From positions 1,072,656 through 1,136,655 of the forward strand of contig WBMV01002769.1 in assembly GCA_013396655.1 (NCBI GenBank): a stretch of 64,000 nucleotides of DNA, read 5' to 3'. Origin of the DNA: Campylorhamphus procurvoides. Taxonomy: Eukaryota > Chordata > Aves > Passeriformes > Dendrocolaptidae. The position numbers were made by a program, and so were the translations under genes. A model generated the notes under the pieces. It saw nothing but the letters and a program-made list of their open reading frames with translations. It was not told where the DNA came from and searched no databases. Positions 13,902 to 26,800 of this stretch are shown here, piece after piece (the stretch's first letter is position 1; each line of letters begins with the position of its first letter).

Positions 13902-14344
13902 ATCACAGGATATTTTGAACTGTAAGGGACCCACAAGGATCACGGAAGTCCAACTCCTGGACCTGTGCAGGACAACCCCAAGAATCACACCGTAAGCCTG
14001 AGATCATTGTCTGACCACTTTCCTGGGGAGCCTGTTCCAGTGTCCAACCACCCTCTGAGTGAAGAACCTTTTCCTGATATCCAGTCTAAATCTCCCTTGC
14101 CACAACTTCAGGCCATTCTCTCGGGTCCTGTCACTGGTCACCACAGAGAAGAGATTGGTGTTTACCCCTTCATTTCCCCTCACTATGAAGTTGTAGACTG
14201 TGATGAGGTCTCTCCTCGGTGTCCTTGAGGCTGCACAAGCCAAGCGACCTCAGCCAGTCCTCATATTGCTTCCCCTTAAGGCCCTTCACCGTGTTTCTTT
14301 CTTTGGATGTTTTCTAATAGCTCTATATCTTTCTTATATTGTGT
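13902..14344 (-). mobile_element. CR1 LINE, 5'-truncated copy (minus strand)
   Basis: The plus strand carries the inverted CR1 3' UTR (GGGACCCACAAGGATCA, CAACTCCTGGACCTG, GGACAACCCCAAGAATCACACC). The ORF2 C-terminal region follows (CCACTTTCCTGGGGAGCCTG, CCTTTTCCTGATATCCAG, CAGGCCATTCTCTCGGGTCC), out to the ATAGCTCTATATCTTTCTT block at the 5' truncated end. The CCCACAAGGATCA type of tail differs from the ACCTTAAAGATCATC tail of the copy at 11.1 kb, so the two belong to different CR1 subfamilies. Relative to related CR1 copies (for example the one at 42.2 kb), about 35 bp are missing around 14,010, between the GCCTGAGA block and the CCACTTTCC block. The 3' terminal repeat is degraded. Confidence 0.95.
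14004..14243 (-). pseudogene. CR1 ORF2 C-terminal remnant
   Basis: A minus-strand frame of 79 codons reads through recognisable CR1 reverse transcriptase C-terminal motifs: [35 protein letters not shown] and [10 protein letters not shown]. It ends shortly after [10 protein letters not shown] because of the internal deletion near 14,010. The apparent start Met is incidental; the real ORF would have begun several kilobases upstream in a full-length element. Confidence 0.9.
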
Positions 14345-15438
14345 ATATATGTTTAATCCTTCTTCGTTAAGCAAAGTTTCTCATGTGCTCCTTAACTTTG
14401 CCTGATAGCTTGACTGGACTCTTCCGTTACAGTATTCTGAGCAGTTTCACAATTCCTGTGTTGAAACAATTTCATGCAGAAAAACCAAGTCAGAACTAAA
14501 GCTTGGCCAAACTAAGGCATTGACATAGACATACCAGTCAATTAAGCTGAAGAATTCCTGGTCCTACATTACCCATTCAGACTCTGCAGAATGTTGCCAG
14601 TCGCCCACTGTTAAATGGTGTATATTACGTGTATTATAAGATCAGTACAAAGTCAGCCAATTTGTTTCAAGCCATATTTTCCAACAGTTTAGGCTGGATC
14701 TTCTATTGAAATATCTGAGGCATCCACATATATTTTGCTTCACTGATCCTGTAGAACCACTCTGGCACAATGGCACAAGTCAAGAGCAATAATATCTTGC
14801 ATCAACAGTGACTTTTATTAATGCAATAGTGCTATGAGGGCAGCAGAACTGGTTGCTGGTGTTCAAAACGCAGCCTTCAGGTATCAAGTAATAACATTGA
14901 TTTGATTACAACTGCTCCAATAACAAAATTAATTTAATGAAAATCATACAATTTAGTGACCTTGGTTGTAGTTTCTGAGCTTGTCTTTTGTGTTGCTTTA
15001 ACAACTGGATTTACACTGCTGATATCCAGGAAAAAAAAAGTAGTTGAAGAAATTCTATCTGGGAGCACTGTTAATAGAGAGAAATAAGGCAGTCCTGTGA
15101 TATTTGTGTGTTTTAGTGGTATATTCACAAAATTTCTGATTTTGAGCACTTCAACTTGTACATAGGGCCTTTAAAAGTATATACATGTTAGCAGAGAAAA
15201 GAATAGAGGAAGTCCCAGGAGAAGTTTCCCATCAGAGCCATGGAGTCTGGAGCCCTGATTCCCATTACCATGGCTTACTGCAGCATGTGTCACTAATCAT
15301 ATGTTGGTGGAGGATGCAGGACTGTGCAAACTCATCACCAGTGCAGCCTCTGGAACCCTCAAAGAACCTCACAGCTGCCTAAATATAGCTTTCCTATTCT
15401 TAATGGTGTGAAGACATTAGCTTTCAGTTATCTCTCTC

Positions 15439-15454
15439 TTTTTTTTTTTTTTTT
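15439..15454. repeat. Poly(T) run after a (TC)n stretch
   Basis: A TCTCTCTC stretch runs into about 16 consecutive T. No retrocopy body with a matching minus-strand poly(A) tail is recognisable beside it, so I treat it as a simple repeat. Confidence 0.85.
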
Positions 15455-16950
15455 CCTAAAACTTATACTGATCTATTAAGATGTGATTTTTTATTGTGCT
15501 TTTTAAGAAGGAAATATTTTTCTTCATATATTTTCACTCAAACTTCTCTATAATATTTCCATTTAATACTTTCAAATGAATAAAAATGTGTTAGTAGAGT
15601 AAACCTTTTTGTTTTATGGCAGGGCGTAAGAAAGAAGAGGATAGAAATCAATCTTTCCTGAAAACATAATACAGCAATAAAGGATGCCCACGCTTGAGCA
15701 CTGTTGGCTGCTTTGTGATTTTTTTCTCAGTTCAAACAAAGCTGTATTCAAAACAAGGATAAACATATCAATGCTAATTTTATATAAGACTCTTCCTTCT
15801 ATAGTAATTTCACCTATTTTATTCATATAGCAAAGAGCAGTATTTCTTTGATCTCTTCCTGCCATCGATGTTTTGCCATTTAAGCTTCTAGTTAATGTCT
15901 TTTGTTCTGGTATATATTTTCTAAAAGTGATTGATCACTCTGTTTATAATCTACATAACTGTCTATATTTCTGCCAGATGTCAGCTACTGTTCTTTCCTG
16001 TTAAAGTTCTCATGAATATATCACAGTAAATAGCTCAGTACCAAACAACAACAAAAAAAGTGATGGTATCTTGTGTTCCCACGTGAAAATCACAGTATGA
16101 ATGAAGAATATTGAAGCTTCGCACATAATTATTTACTAAGAAAATAACAAAAAGGAGGTGGCTTCCATGGAGTAGGATTTCTCTCAAGATGGTCACACTG
16201 GTACCATTACGTAGACGAGATGTGGCCCACATGCCTGGTTTTGCTGGTTGGAGTGAGGGATGATACTTCCTGGCTTTGTTACTTGCTTACTTCCCTACCT
16301 ACTTAAACGTCCCAGGGCAGTGTGATTGACAATTGCTTTTCTGCCAAGAGATTGCAGCTGCAGCATTCATCAGTCTTCAACACTCAGTACTACCTTATGG
16401 TACAAAAATCTTTATTTTTGCCTTATCAAGCATAAGAAAGGCAGTAAACTGCCTTCCTTCTGTTAGGGTAACACCAGGGTACAAATAACCAAAAAGGCAT
16501 CTATGACTTCATCAAAAGTATCAGAAAAAATTTTCCAAATTAAACTGTCTTCTGTTTATTTGATATTTGTTACTGCTTATCACAATATCATTCAGTTCTT
16601 TTCAGGTTTTGTATAAAAAAATCCCTAGGGAAAAGGAATCCCTTTTTCTATTGCCTGTCTGCCCAACTGGTGTGTCATTTCAGATGGACAGTGATTCTGT
16701 GGATCACACCCAGTGATGGACATGGGACCATCAAATATGGCAGGACAGGTGTATGTGTGTGGGAGGGGTGTGTTTTCAACATTTACCTAAAATTAAGTCT
16801 GGTGAGAACATTAATCTCATGGAGAATATTATGAGCTGTTAGTGGCTACCTGTGGTCTGTACCAGCCATATAGTAACTTTTAATTGAAATTTTAAGGTAT
16901 TAAGTTGAACAGCCTTACATGACATACCTACTTAGAAATCCTCCAGTTAT

Positions 16951-16970
16951 GCACAGTTCAGCACAGTTCA
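16951..16970. repeat. 10-bp perfect tandem duplication
   Basis: GCACAGTTCA occurs twice head to tail without mismatch. Probably replication slippage. Confidence 0.9.
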
Positions 16971-19900
16971 GTGGGAGCCCCCATAAGCTCAGAAAGGGAG
17001 CAGTTTATCATGGTCTTTTTTGTAAGAACCTCTCAGCTCAATGTGCCCTTTTCATACCTTAGAATTCCAAACCAAATTCTAATGCCAAACAACATACCCA
17101 CTAAATCTTTCACTGTACAATTTTATACCCCTCATTAAGCTGACTCCAATCCTTAAGCAGGAGGAAAAGGGGTTTAATCTTCTGCAGTAAGCTAGGGTAA
17201 AAGCAGCACTGGGAGCAGATTATTCAGTATTTTCTTCTTTCTAGAAGGGCTCAGATTTATGAGCTGTGGTAGATTTAGCTTTGGTAGATTTACATACCCA
17301 GAGGTGAAGACCTGCAGCAGGGTAGCAGAAGGTGTGTTTACCTGCACCTCAGCCTTTCTAGTCATAGTGGAACACAGTGGTGTGCAACAGCTTTGTCAGC
17401 TGTTTCAAATAAGGTGCTATAAACTGGAATTGCTAAAGAGTGAGTATGTGCCTCAGGGATAGGTATCACTGGCAGACAGAAAGGAGATACAAACTTTGCA
17501 TATCTTAAATTGCCACCACCGTATTCACAAGAGCACCTCTAGCAGAGTCTTTAACAGGGGAATGATAATGTTTAATCCATCTGTTCAGATTTTTAGTTGA
17601 GATTTCTTCTGGTTCCATAAGTTAAATAAGGCATATTTTTCAAACCATTTCTGTAACAGCACACAAGAGGGAGTAGATAAATAGGTGTACCTAGTCTGAA
17701 AGTGTATTTTACAAAAGAAATCAAAACTATGATTCGAAGCAAGAAAATCAGCTTATGTTCGACTTTTAAGAAGACAACACACAGGAATGAGAAGATCAGG
17801 AAAATCCCATAGAACTTAGACTTTGGACTAAAGAAGTTATACAATGAAATCCATGTCCGTGTACATAAACTTCTTTTTAAAAGGTGTTTCTAAAGTATCT
17901 TCCAAAAAGCATAGTATTGTTACTTTTTAACACGGTCAGTGCTCCAACTTGGTCACCTCAATTTCATTTTGCTGTATCATTTTTAATCAGGTATTGCAGT
18001 GAATATTCTAGAATACCTGTTGCTGGCTGTAACCTTGTGAAAAATGTCTTTTATCTATCTACTTGGAAAGGAAAAGATGTGTTCATGAACCACAGTGCTG
18101 AGAAGAACTGACTGCTTGGCAATTAAGACAGAGGTTAGATTTGTATAGCATAAGTCGGTCTCTAGCCTAGGACTCTGCTACCTGTACATGGGGAAAAGTA
18201 CCTGTAGAAGGCAAGTGAAGCAGTCAGATCTAATTTATGGGGAAAAAAGTCGGTGAAACTTGATGCCTTTGAACATAGCACTTATTCTAAACAAAATATT
18301 TTTTTCATGATATACTAGCATTAACTTTATATAGCTGTTACGTATATAGAGAGTTGTATGCATAACAAATGATAGCTGGCAGAGTTTTTAAAGACCTTGT
18401 TAGATCTGACTTCCAGGATTTTTGGATACACTTCCAGTTCATTTATTTTGGCTTGGTCTTAAACTGTACTTTGATGTTCAAGTAAGTGTAAAAATTCATT
18501 TTGAGCTTCAGGTGGACCAACCTAATTTTGCATTAGTTCCGATTTAATAAAAGTCTCTGGATTGTGCCAGAAATTGTCCTAGTTTTGCTCAAAACCTCAT
18601 CTAAAACGGGGCCAGATTTTGTCAGGCTCCACTAACTGTCCCATTATGGAAGTGCTACACAACCATGTTGCACAAGTTTGTTGTTAATGGCAGCAAAAAA
18701 GAATTACTTTTAGGCAAGCATCATGCCATGAATCAAATTCTTCTCTCTGTTACTTCTGTACAAAAATAGTTAATCAAATGATTATAAAACTTGTGGAATT
18801 TAGCTCTATATTTTCTCTTCCCTACTGAGTTTAGCAACTAAATAGTAGTTCATTAGTTAAAGCTGCTTCCCAGTCTGCTTTTTTTTTCCCCAGTAGTACT
18901 TCAACACACTAGAGGTCTCACTGACCTTGGCAGCACAGGTAGGTAATACAGTTTTTACAAAAGCAAACTTCTTTTTACCTTTCTCCATCAAGAGTAAGCT
19001 TTGACTCTTAAAAGGGATGAAATGATCCAGTGTTTGAGATGTATTTTTAATCTTCTTCAGTACTGATTTTTTCTTTGTGTTCCTATTGAACTGATCACTT
19101 TTGCTGTACATTTGGATAAGCTTCTTGGTTATTCTTCCATAATTCAGGGAGTACAGTTGAACAATCCTACCAGTTAACTGGAATGAATTCCCATGTGCCT
19201 AGCTGGGCATAAATGTACTACTGTGAGTAATTGTAATTTTAGACAGTTTTTTGGAGCTGGTACTAGGTTTGATATCCTGCTTTCATTAAACACAGTGGGC
19301 AATGGCTTGCTTCATTTATGTTTTGGACCGCCTAGTACATTAATAAATTTTTCTGCTTCCATTTAATTATATAAGCAAAAAAGTAGCAACAAAATTGAAG
19401 TCTCTCTATGACTGAAAGTCATAGCACTGCTGGGAGGTGGTCATGTATTTTTACATTAACTGACCTTAAGAGCTAGGGAGGAGTATTTGGAATATTTTTC
19501 AGAACATCTTTTTGGGGTTTTTTTGTTTAGCTTGGGGTTTTTTTCTGAAGATTATAATGTTTCTAATCAGAGGAACATGCAAAATCCTTTGAAAGGGGAC
19601 CAAGAAAGACTCTAACACTCTCTAGGCTGCTTGATGTTGCCTGAGCAAGACAGTAAGACGAATAAATAAGATCTAGAGCAAATATTAAGCACTGCTCATC
19701 CATCATCATGATTCTTGGATCTGGTCTGAAGCTGTCCTCTCTGTCATGGTTGTTCTACCAGGTATCAGCTATTCTAAGATGATCCCTTTCAGCATTAGGG
19801 GGTTTTTTAGAGAAAACATCTCAAAGCTTCCAGAAGTCATATTGCCAGGTTTCCTTAAACAACTTCCCCTCACCGATACAGGTGAACAGCACAGCAAGAG

Positions 19901-20157
19901 CTTCAGTGTCAGTAAGCAAAATAGGAAACGAATGAACACCATGGTAGGAAAGTGGCATTCCTGCTGATTTTTTCTCTCTCATTTTGAAGGGAAAAATGTC
20001 AAATTCGTCACAGCATGGAGCAGCAGGAAAATATAGGATCCCTCATTTCACAGGATGGGAAAACAACTTGCCAGCCCAGTTGAGCTGGACTCACTTTCAT
20101 AACACCTTTTGTGCTGTAATACAGAGCGGCAACCCTGGACTTTTCAGTGTAGGTGGG

Positions 20158-20197
20158 TTTTACAAGCCATAGGCTTGTAGGTCTTTTACAAGCCATA
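20158..20197. repeat. 14-bp direct repeat separated by 12 bp
   Basis: TTTTACAAGCCATA occurs at 20,158-20,171 and again, identical, at 20,184-20,197. The 12-bp spacer begins GGCTTGTA, the inverse complement of part of the unit (TACAAGCC), so the segment can also fold as a small hairpin. Confidence 0.9.
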
Positions 20198-22535
20198 TTT
20201 GGTTAGAGCTTTCCCTTTCTCCTTAAGTTGCTCCCTAATCTATTTCCCATTGGGCAGTATATCGGGAAGCAGGTGATGTTGGTGATGTTTGGAAACATAC
20301 CAGTGCAAACTAAATGCCTTGAATTCAGCTCTGGCATGAAGGAGCAAAACCAGTATTAAAGCCATTTCCTTTGGTGTGCCCAGGGTCAAACTAAATTGCT
20401 ATAAACAAACCAGTCTGCATCCCAGAAGAAATGTTTATATGAAATAGTACTTTCCCTGTTGCATTACTCTCCTTCCCCCCTGCCCTTACAAAGCTGCTAG
20501 AAGCAAAATACAAACACAGTAAACAAGAAAATTTTTGCCCCTGGTAAGTTTAAAGGGACAGTAGGTGGGATTATACACTTGTAGCTGTTCATCTTTGGAA
20601 AACAGTGCAGTTGTTAATAGCCTAAATACAAGAGGCTCTGCTGCTCCCTTTTCTCCTCTGTCCTCTCTCAGGCCTGATAGTGTTTCCTTCCTGACCTCTC
20701 ATGGCTTCCTGCCTCTAGCCTTATCGCAGCAAAAAGCTTGACACTGTACTGACTGTGCCACTTGGAATGTATTTAAACTCAGTAAATGGAAATATCCTTA
20801 CCTTTACATTTACAAACAACTGTCAGCTGCAGATCACTCAGTAATTTCCCACTGATATCTTTTTCTCCCTTTTCAATATGGTATTTGAAATTGAAAACAA
20901 GAATGAAAAAACTAAAAAAAGGAAAAGGGAAAAGGATCTAAATGCTTGAAAGGGAGAATATTGCAGTTCAGTATGTAACAGAAGGTGGTGCCTCAAAATC
21001 TAATGCACCCCCAGTGCAGAAATAGAATTCCCCACTTACACTGCTGGGTTTGCCCTGATGTTTTCATAGGAACTAAAAAATGCAATACCATGAGCTTTTA
21101 TACCTCATATGATTTTAGAGACGTCAAAAGAACGATTCTACCAATTTTAGTTAACCAGACCCACATGGGCAGACTGAAATAACTATTTTATATTAAAATA
21201 CTCAATTTTCTAAAGAGAAGAGTGAAGTCCCCCTCATAATCTGCCCAAGTACCCTCAAAGCCACATGGAACAAGTTAGAAATATCTAAATGTAAGAATAA
21301 TTTGCTGTTCACATACTTTTGAGGAGAAAAATGGTTTTTACAGAACTTCTAGTGTATAGAGACCATTTTATTGTCATATTTTAGGGTCAGAGGAGACTAT
21401 TAATAAAGACTAATCTAAACTCTGGCATTCACAAACCCTAAACATCATCAATTTCCAGTTTGATCCGAGTCATGAAGACCTCAGAAGATCATAATATCAC
21501 ATATTCCAAGGGAGAAATTAGGGAAGCATTCTGATTATGTTGAGTTCCATCAGTTTCCAGTAATTTCAACATTTTATTGTTTTCCTGCTACACTCAAGCA
21601 CTGTCTCAAAAGCATATTCCTTTTGTATAACTTTGTAGCCCAAAAGCTTCGCTGTCTTTTTGAAAAATTCAATAGATTTTTTTTAGTGCCTTTCTTCAAA
21701 GCTTATTTTCTAACTTCAAATTCTTCCTCTACTTCTAAATATTGTGTCCAGATCTTTAATGTATTTTTCCGAAATCAGAACTAGACATAATATTTGAATG
21801 GTTGTTTCCCTAATACCATATACAAGAGGTGATATTACCTTTTCTTCTTACTTAATATTTCCTGCTACCTGTAGATTTCTGTTTTGCCTTAGAAGCCTAT
21901 ATTTCAAATGAAATAGGTTCAATTTTATGATCCTAAATGGGGAATTAATATTCAATACAATTCAGATCTGTAGCACTATTTTATTCATTTAATCTAGGAT
22001 TTTCACTGTCAAAGAATTAATTTTGTGTTTATTTTTATTAGGAAATAATGGGATTGACTCCAGTAAAGTCAAATGTGTTAGTCTATGAGTGTATTAGGTA
22101 AAAATGAACCATACTCATACCATACTCCTCCCTTTACAAATTCTTTATAACCCATATTCAGCTGAATAATCTGGGTTCATTAAGACAGTTCAGTAAATTA
22201 TTCTACATGGGAATCCTCCTGTCACATAATTTTTTGGTCTCAATGATTTTGAACCCCTGTTTGGTCTTGTTGATTTTAACAAAGTATGTATGTCTACACA
22301 CATACACAAACACATATGCATGAATGTGAATGCGATTATACCCCTCTCTGCCTTCTTTTTCCATATCACCTCCTGGATAACATGAGTTAATAAATATCTC
22401 TAGGGAAAAACAGTATTTTCACAAACTTCTAAATGTGCTATGAGACTTGTGAGTGCTTTCGAAATAGAAATATTTTGTAGTAATAAGCAACAATGAGTGG
22501 ATTTATTTCAGAGCCGAAGCACGGGTGCAATCTAC

Positions 22536-22557
22536 CAATGTACCTCAATGTACCTCA
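22536..22557. repeat. 10-bp tandem duplication
   Basis: CAATGTACCT is repeated head to tail and followed by CAA. Simple local duplication. Confidence 0.85.
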
Positions 22558-22713
22558 ACCTCCCTTCAGTTGGCAAAAGAACGGATTCCTCAGTGGGAGT
22601 TCCCTGACCAATATTTCCTTAGCAGAAGAAGATAACAATACTTCAGAGTCATAACCTAATCCAGTTTAGGCATTGCCTCCTTCCTGATTAGTCAGTTGGA
22701 ATATTGTAATCAG

Positions 22714-22862
22714 TGACGTCATGGTAATGAGGAGAGAAGAGCATCTGTATTAAAATACCCAGAAAAATGGTCAATCCAGATGATAGACTCTTTAAAACCA
22801 AACCTTTGACCGAACAGTGTTGTTTCTTTTCAACTAATTTTGCAAATAAACTACTGACGTCC
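22714..22862. promoter_or_regulatory. Candidate CRE pair (TGACGTCA and TGACGTCC)
   Basis: A perfect palindromic cAMP response element, TGACGTCA, lies at 22,714-22,721. A second site with one change, TGACGTCC, lies at 22,855-22,862. CREB/ATF proteins bind this palindrome. CpG is scarce in this AT-rich sequence, which makes two CpG-centred CRE octamers within 150 bp somewhat notable. No promoter, TATA box or transcript is recognisable next to them, so function is only inferred. Confidence 0.3.
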
Positions 22863-23470
22863 TTTAAAAAAGGAATGTGACTCACATATCTAAGAAAAAT
22901 GGTATTGAGTTGCTTAAAATCTTCCATGCTCTCTTAAATGAGCCTATCTGTAAAATGTCAAAGCTTGAAGTTTTCCAGGAACTCTTGCATCAGCTCAAGG
23001 GATAAGGTTAGGCAGAACCAGCACCACATTTATTTTCACACTTGGTAAGCATAATTCCTAAGTGATCCTTATTAATGCCACACACACTTGCTGACCAAGT
23101 TTTGATTTTGGTAATATGAATACGTTGCAAGTTTTGATCCAAAAAAGGAGATATGATAATATTTTAAAATAATCTAAAGAGTAATCTAAAGGGAAAACAT
23201 ATGTACTGTCTGCTCAGGCTAAGTTTTGGGCACATCTGTCCCATCACTGTGCCCTTCTCAGGTTTCCTGTTGTGACATCCAGCTTACAGCTGTATTCTGA
23301 CTCTGGATCTGAAGGTTGGGTATAGTATGAGAAGAAAGACTGTGTGCTTGGTCCTCATCCTGGTTTGTCTCAGGTGGATGGATGGAAAGGGATGCAAAAT
23401 GAGGAATTTAAGACTATCCATGCACTGGCCAGGGAAGATGAATTTGCATCTGGGCAAATACATTGTTCTT

Positions 23471-23560
23471 CACCAAAAAATATCCCAAACAAAACAAAAT
23501 TTAAGAAAAACCCCACCAAAACCAAACAGAAAAACCCAGCAAATGCAACAAAATTCCAAA
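23471..23560. repeat. A/C-rich low-complexity tract
   Basis: About 90 bp built from CAAAA, AAACC and ACCCC units with very little G or T. It may be a decayed poly(A)-like tail or simple low-complexity sequence. No transposon body is recognisable on either side. Confidence 0.75.
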
Positions 23561-23818
23561 TAGATTTGAATCATATTGCCTTTGTATTTTGTGTGTTATG
23601 ACCCTGAATAATTTGTGTGCAGTTTTCAATGAACAGTATAAATGTATCTTTTTGATAGACAATTTGTTTAATTAGCAAAAAGTCACCATACTCTTCAGAA
23701 GTTATGGCAACAGAAGAACTATGCAATTAGATTCTCCGTTCTTATCCATCCAGGTAGTTACCTAGTACCCATCACTAAAGCATCTGATAGTTGAATAGTC
23801 ATTCCCGGATTTTATTTT

Positions 23819-23885
23819 CATTAAATTCTCATGAGGCAGGGAAATAATCCCAATTTTAGAGTAAAGAGACAGTAATTCACTTCTA
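23819..23885 (+). mobile_element. Possible ancient MIR-like SINE core/3' relic
   Basis: The stretch reads CTCATGAGGCAGG, AATAATCCCAATTTTAGAG, then AAAGAGACAGT. This follows the order of the conserved MIR segment (a GTGAGG-type block, then TTATCCCCATTTTACAGA, then GAGGAAACTGAGG) with many changes. MIR elements predate amniotes and survive as short diverged fragments in birds. The match is by eye and only about 65 bp, so it may be chance. Confidence 0.35.
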
Positions 23886-26800
23886 TTGAAAGTTAGTACA
23901 GTGATTTGTCATTTTTGCCAAGGCAACAATATAAGGAATTGTCAACCAAAACTGCATTATGAACCATAGTAGTTGCTGATAGTTGCTGGAATTAGATCAC
24001 TTTTACATACTTTACTAACATGGAAGTGCTTTTAAAAATCTGGCCCCTGTTACAGATGCTGAAGAATTCTGAAATTTTATACTTTTATCTTGTAATACAT
24101 GCTAGTATGGTATCTGCTGAAGGAAGAGACCTTTATTCCAAAGCCAGAATAATAGTTACAATTGACTGGTTTTGTACAAATGTCTGTGTTTTAACTCATT
24201 AGACACAATAGAAACCTGTAAAACAAGGCAATCATCACGTTTGTAAAAACTAGATAAGGCAAAAGGATTTCTAACTGTGCTAAAGAGAGCACTTCATGTG
24301 ACAGTAGCTATTTAGAACAGTTTATGTCATTGGGAATAGGGTTGAAATTAATGTGGATTTTAATCATGTCTTACTGTACTTCCCTCCGAATACTTATTAG
24401 TAGTCTTATTCTGTGCCAGAATTCTGTGAGTTTATTAATATTCTCTACACATTGTGTTTGTTTCTGTTTTTTAAAGTTATTGCCAGATTATAGCCTGTGT
24501 GCGCCTGATAGTGGTTGTGTTTGTATATGAGCACAGGGTCATCTGATAACAAATTGTAGCACAGTGCGATAAGCAATGTTTAAAATGGGTACAAGCCAGA
24601 AACCTATGGCTCCCAGTATACTTTTAGAAAGTCCCATCAACAAAAGAAAGAGTTCAAGGTATTTCGGAAAAGGTCATTGATTACAACCAACATCATGATC
24701 ATTCTGGATGTGTTCCTTCCTGCAGAGACATAATTACATTTGTTTTACAGTCAAACTTATTTTCAGCTTTGGGCAAGGACAATTGCTCACAAATCTGATT
24801 TTTGACTCACATCTACCAGTTTAAGCGAGCTGTTAGCTCTGTCATGAAGTAACAGTAATGGCCATGAGATCTTGCTTGGACCTCTTGAATTTAAATTTAT
24901 AGCATAGCGTTGTGGGTAGGTGAAAAGCATTTACCTTGTAGAATGCTGACCCTGGTTTCTCTCAGGAACTTTTTTTTATACTGGAGTATCTTCCAACACC
25001 AGGACTTTTCCCTGTCTTTTGCTGCAGGAGTTCATGCATTTGTGTCATTTCCCTTTTATACTTTCAGCTGAAGTACAGAGTTTTCTGTAGAAATTACTGC
25101 TGTTGTAATCCAAGGCCTGTGATCTCCTTCGGATCCTATGACAAGTGAATAACTTCTATCCCCTGCCTTTTTTGGAACTGTTTTACATATAGTGGTGATA
25201 AATATTTTGAACCTGACCCAAAAAGACATATGTTGTCACATTTCCTAGGTATTACAAGTTGATGCAAAATACAAAGCTTTTCTTTAGTGTTTCTTTTATC
25301 TAAAATGTGTACTTATCTGTAAGGCTGTGGTCTTAGAAGCTGGTAATGGGGCCTCAGGCTTGTAATATTTGGGGTTACATTCTTGTTTGTGATCAATCTG
25401 CTGGTAGTGTTTTATCATCACTGCTGTCCTATACAGTAGTGGAAGTAGGATCCAGTAGGAACTGGACCAATACAAACAATATTTCAGATGCTTTCAGAGA
25501 CATTATGTTCACTGTAAGAATGAACTTATGTTCACTTTCTTACATAAGGTAAGTCTTTATCTACCCTGTTGCTGCCTCTGTGCACAGTCCAGGGGGATTG
25601 AGGCAACCATATGTCCCAATTCCTCTTCCTGTTGTTTTGTTATGGTTTTTTGTTTTCTTTTGTTTGCATTTTTTAAGAAAATCTTGTACATTAGAAATGA
25701 ACCTATTTATTTACAACTTTACTACTACATTGTTTGAAAAAAGGTGTTGACCAATGTTTTTGATAGTCAGTGGGGAAATTCTGTCAAGGTCTGGAAAGTT
25801 AGATCCAGAAAGAGGACATGTCATAAGACAGAGTTCTTTGCTTTTCTTTTGAAATGACAGCAGTTTCTGATGATGGAAATTTTTTTTCTTCCTTTAACTT
25901 AAATTTTGCTATGATTGCAAGAAAAAGAATTGTGATTTTACCTGTTTTCTCAATTCCTTAATATATGAAACATGGGTAGAAGCATTAATGAGATTCTGTT
26001 TATTTAAATAACTCAAAGCCACCAAAACATTTCCAGGTTTTTGTTTGTTTGTTTATTGGTTTTGGGTTTTTTTTATTATACTTGTTTCAAGATATTGGGA
26101 TGATAAAAGTACCAACAGATTCTTTTCTGACACTGTTATGTATCTCCCTGTTTGGAAACAGACCCTTCCCTGTCCTGAGTGCCATGCAGTGTCACAAAAA
26201 CTCCAATGCTCTTTTTACTGCTCCAGTTGAGTGATGACCAAAGGAATTGTTCAAACCACAAGAAATACAGGGAGCTCAACAGATATGTTCTTTAAACAGC
26301 ACAACTGGAAAGAGAAAGGAAATGCCAGTAGAGGCAATGCCCACATCTTGTCTACAATGTGAGTGGACCTGGCCTCTGGTCTGAAAGGAATAATCTGTTC
26401 TCCTTACAAAGTAAAGCGAATTTCATCCTTTCTAAACAGCCAGGAAGATCTACATTTACAGTGTAACTGGGGTATATTAGAGCCAATGCTAAGACTCACA
26501 CTACCTTCAGGGTAATAGTAATAATAATACACAATTTATCTTGAAAGCATTAAACAACTAATATTGCATGTTGGTTTTGCTTAATCATTTGACTAGTGCA
26601 TTTTGCTTCTATGTTTCAGTGTTAAACTACTCCATATCAGGACTAGTTGCTACAGTTTCCTCTGCAAATGCCTTTTTTACTTCATTTCTTTCAAAATAAC
26701 ATGCCATCCTTCCAACATAAACAGCGAAGGGAAATAGATGAGTGAGTACGTAATCACAAAACTATCTCAGGCAGCAGCCTTCTGAAATGTGTTAAAACCC

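Noticed and set aside
13965..14228. 87-codon plus-strand frame
   Set aside because: Antisense shadow of the minus-strand CR1 copy.
22280..22330. CA/TG-rich stretch (ACACACATACACAAACACATA) as a microsatellite or Z-DNA site
   Set aside because: Too short and too interrupted to call.
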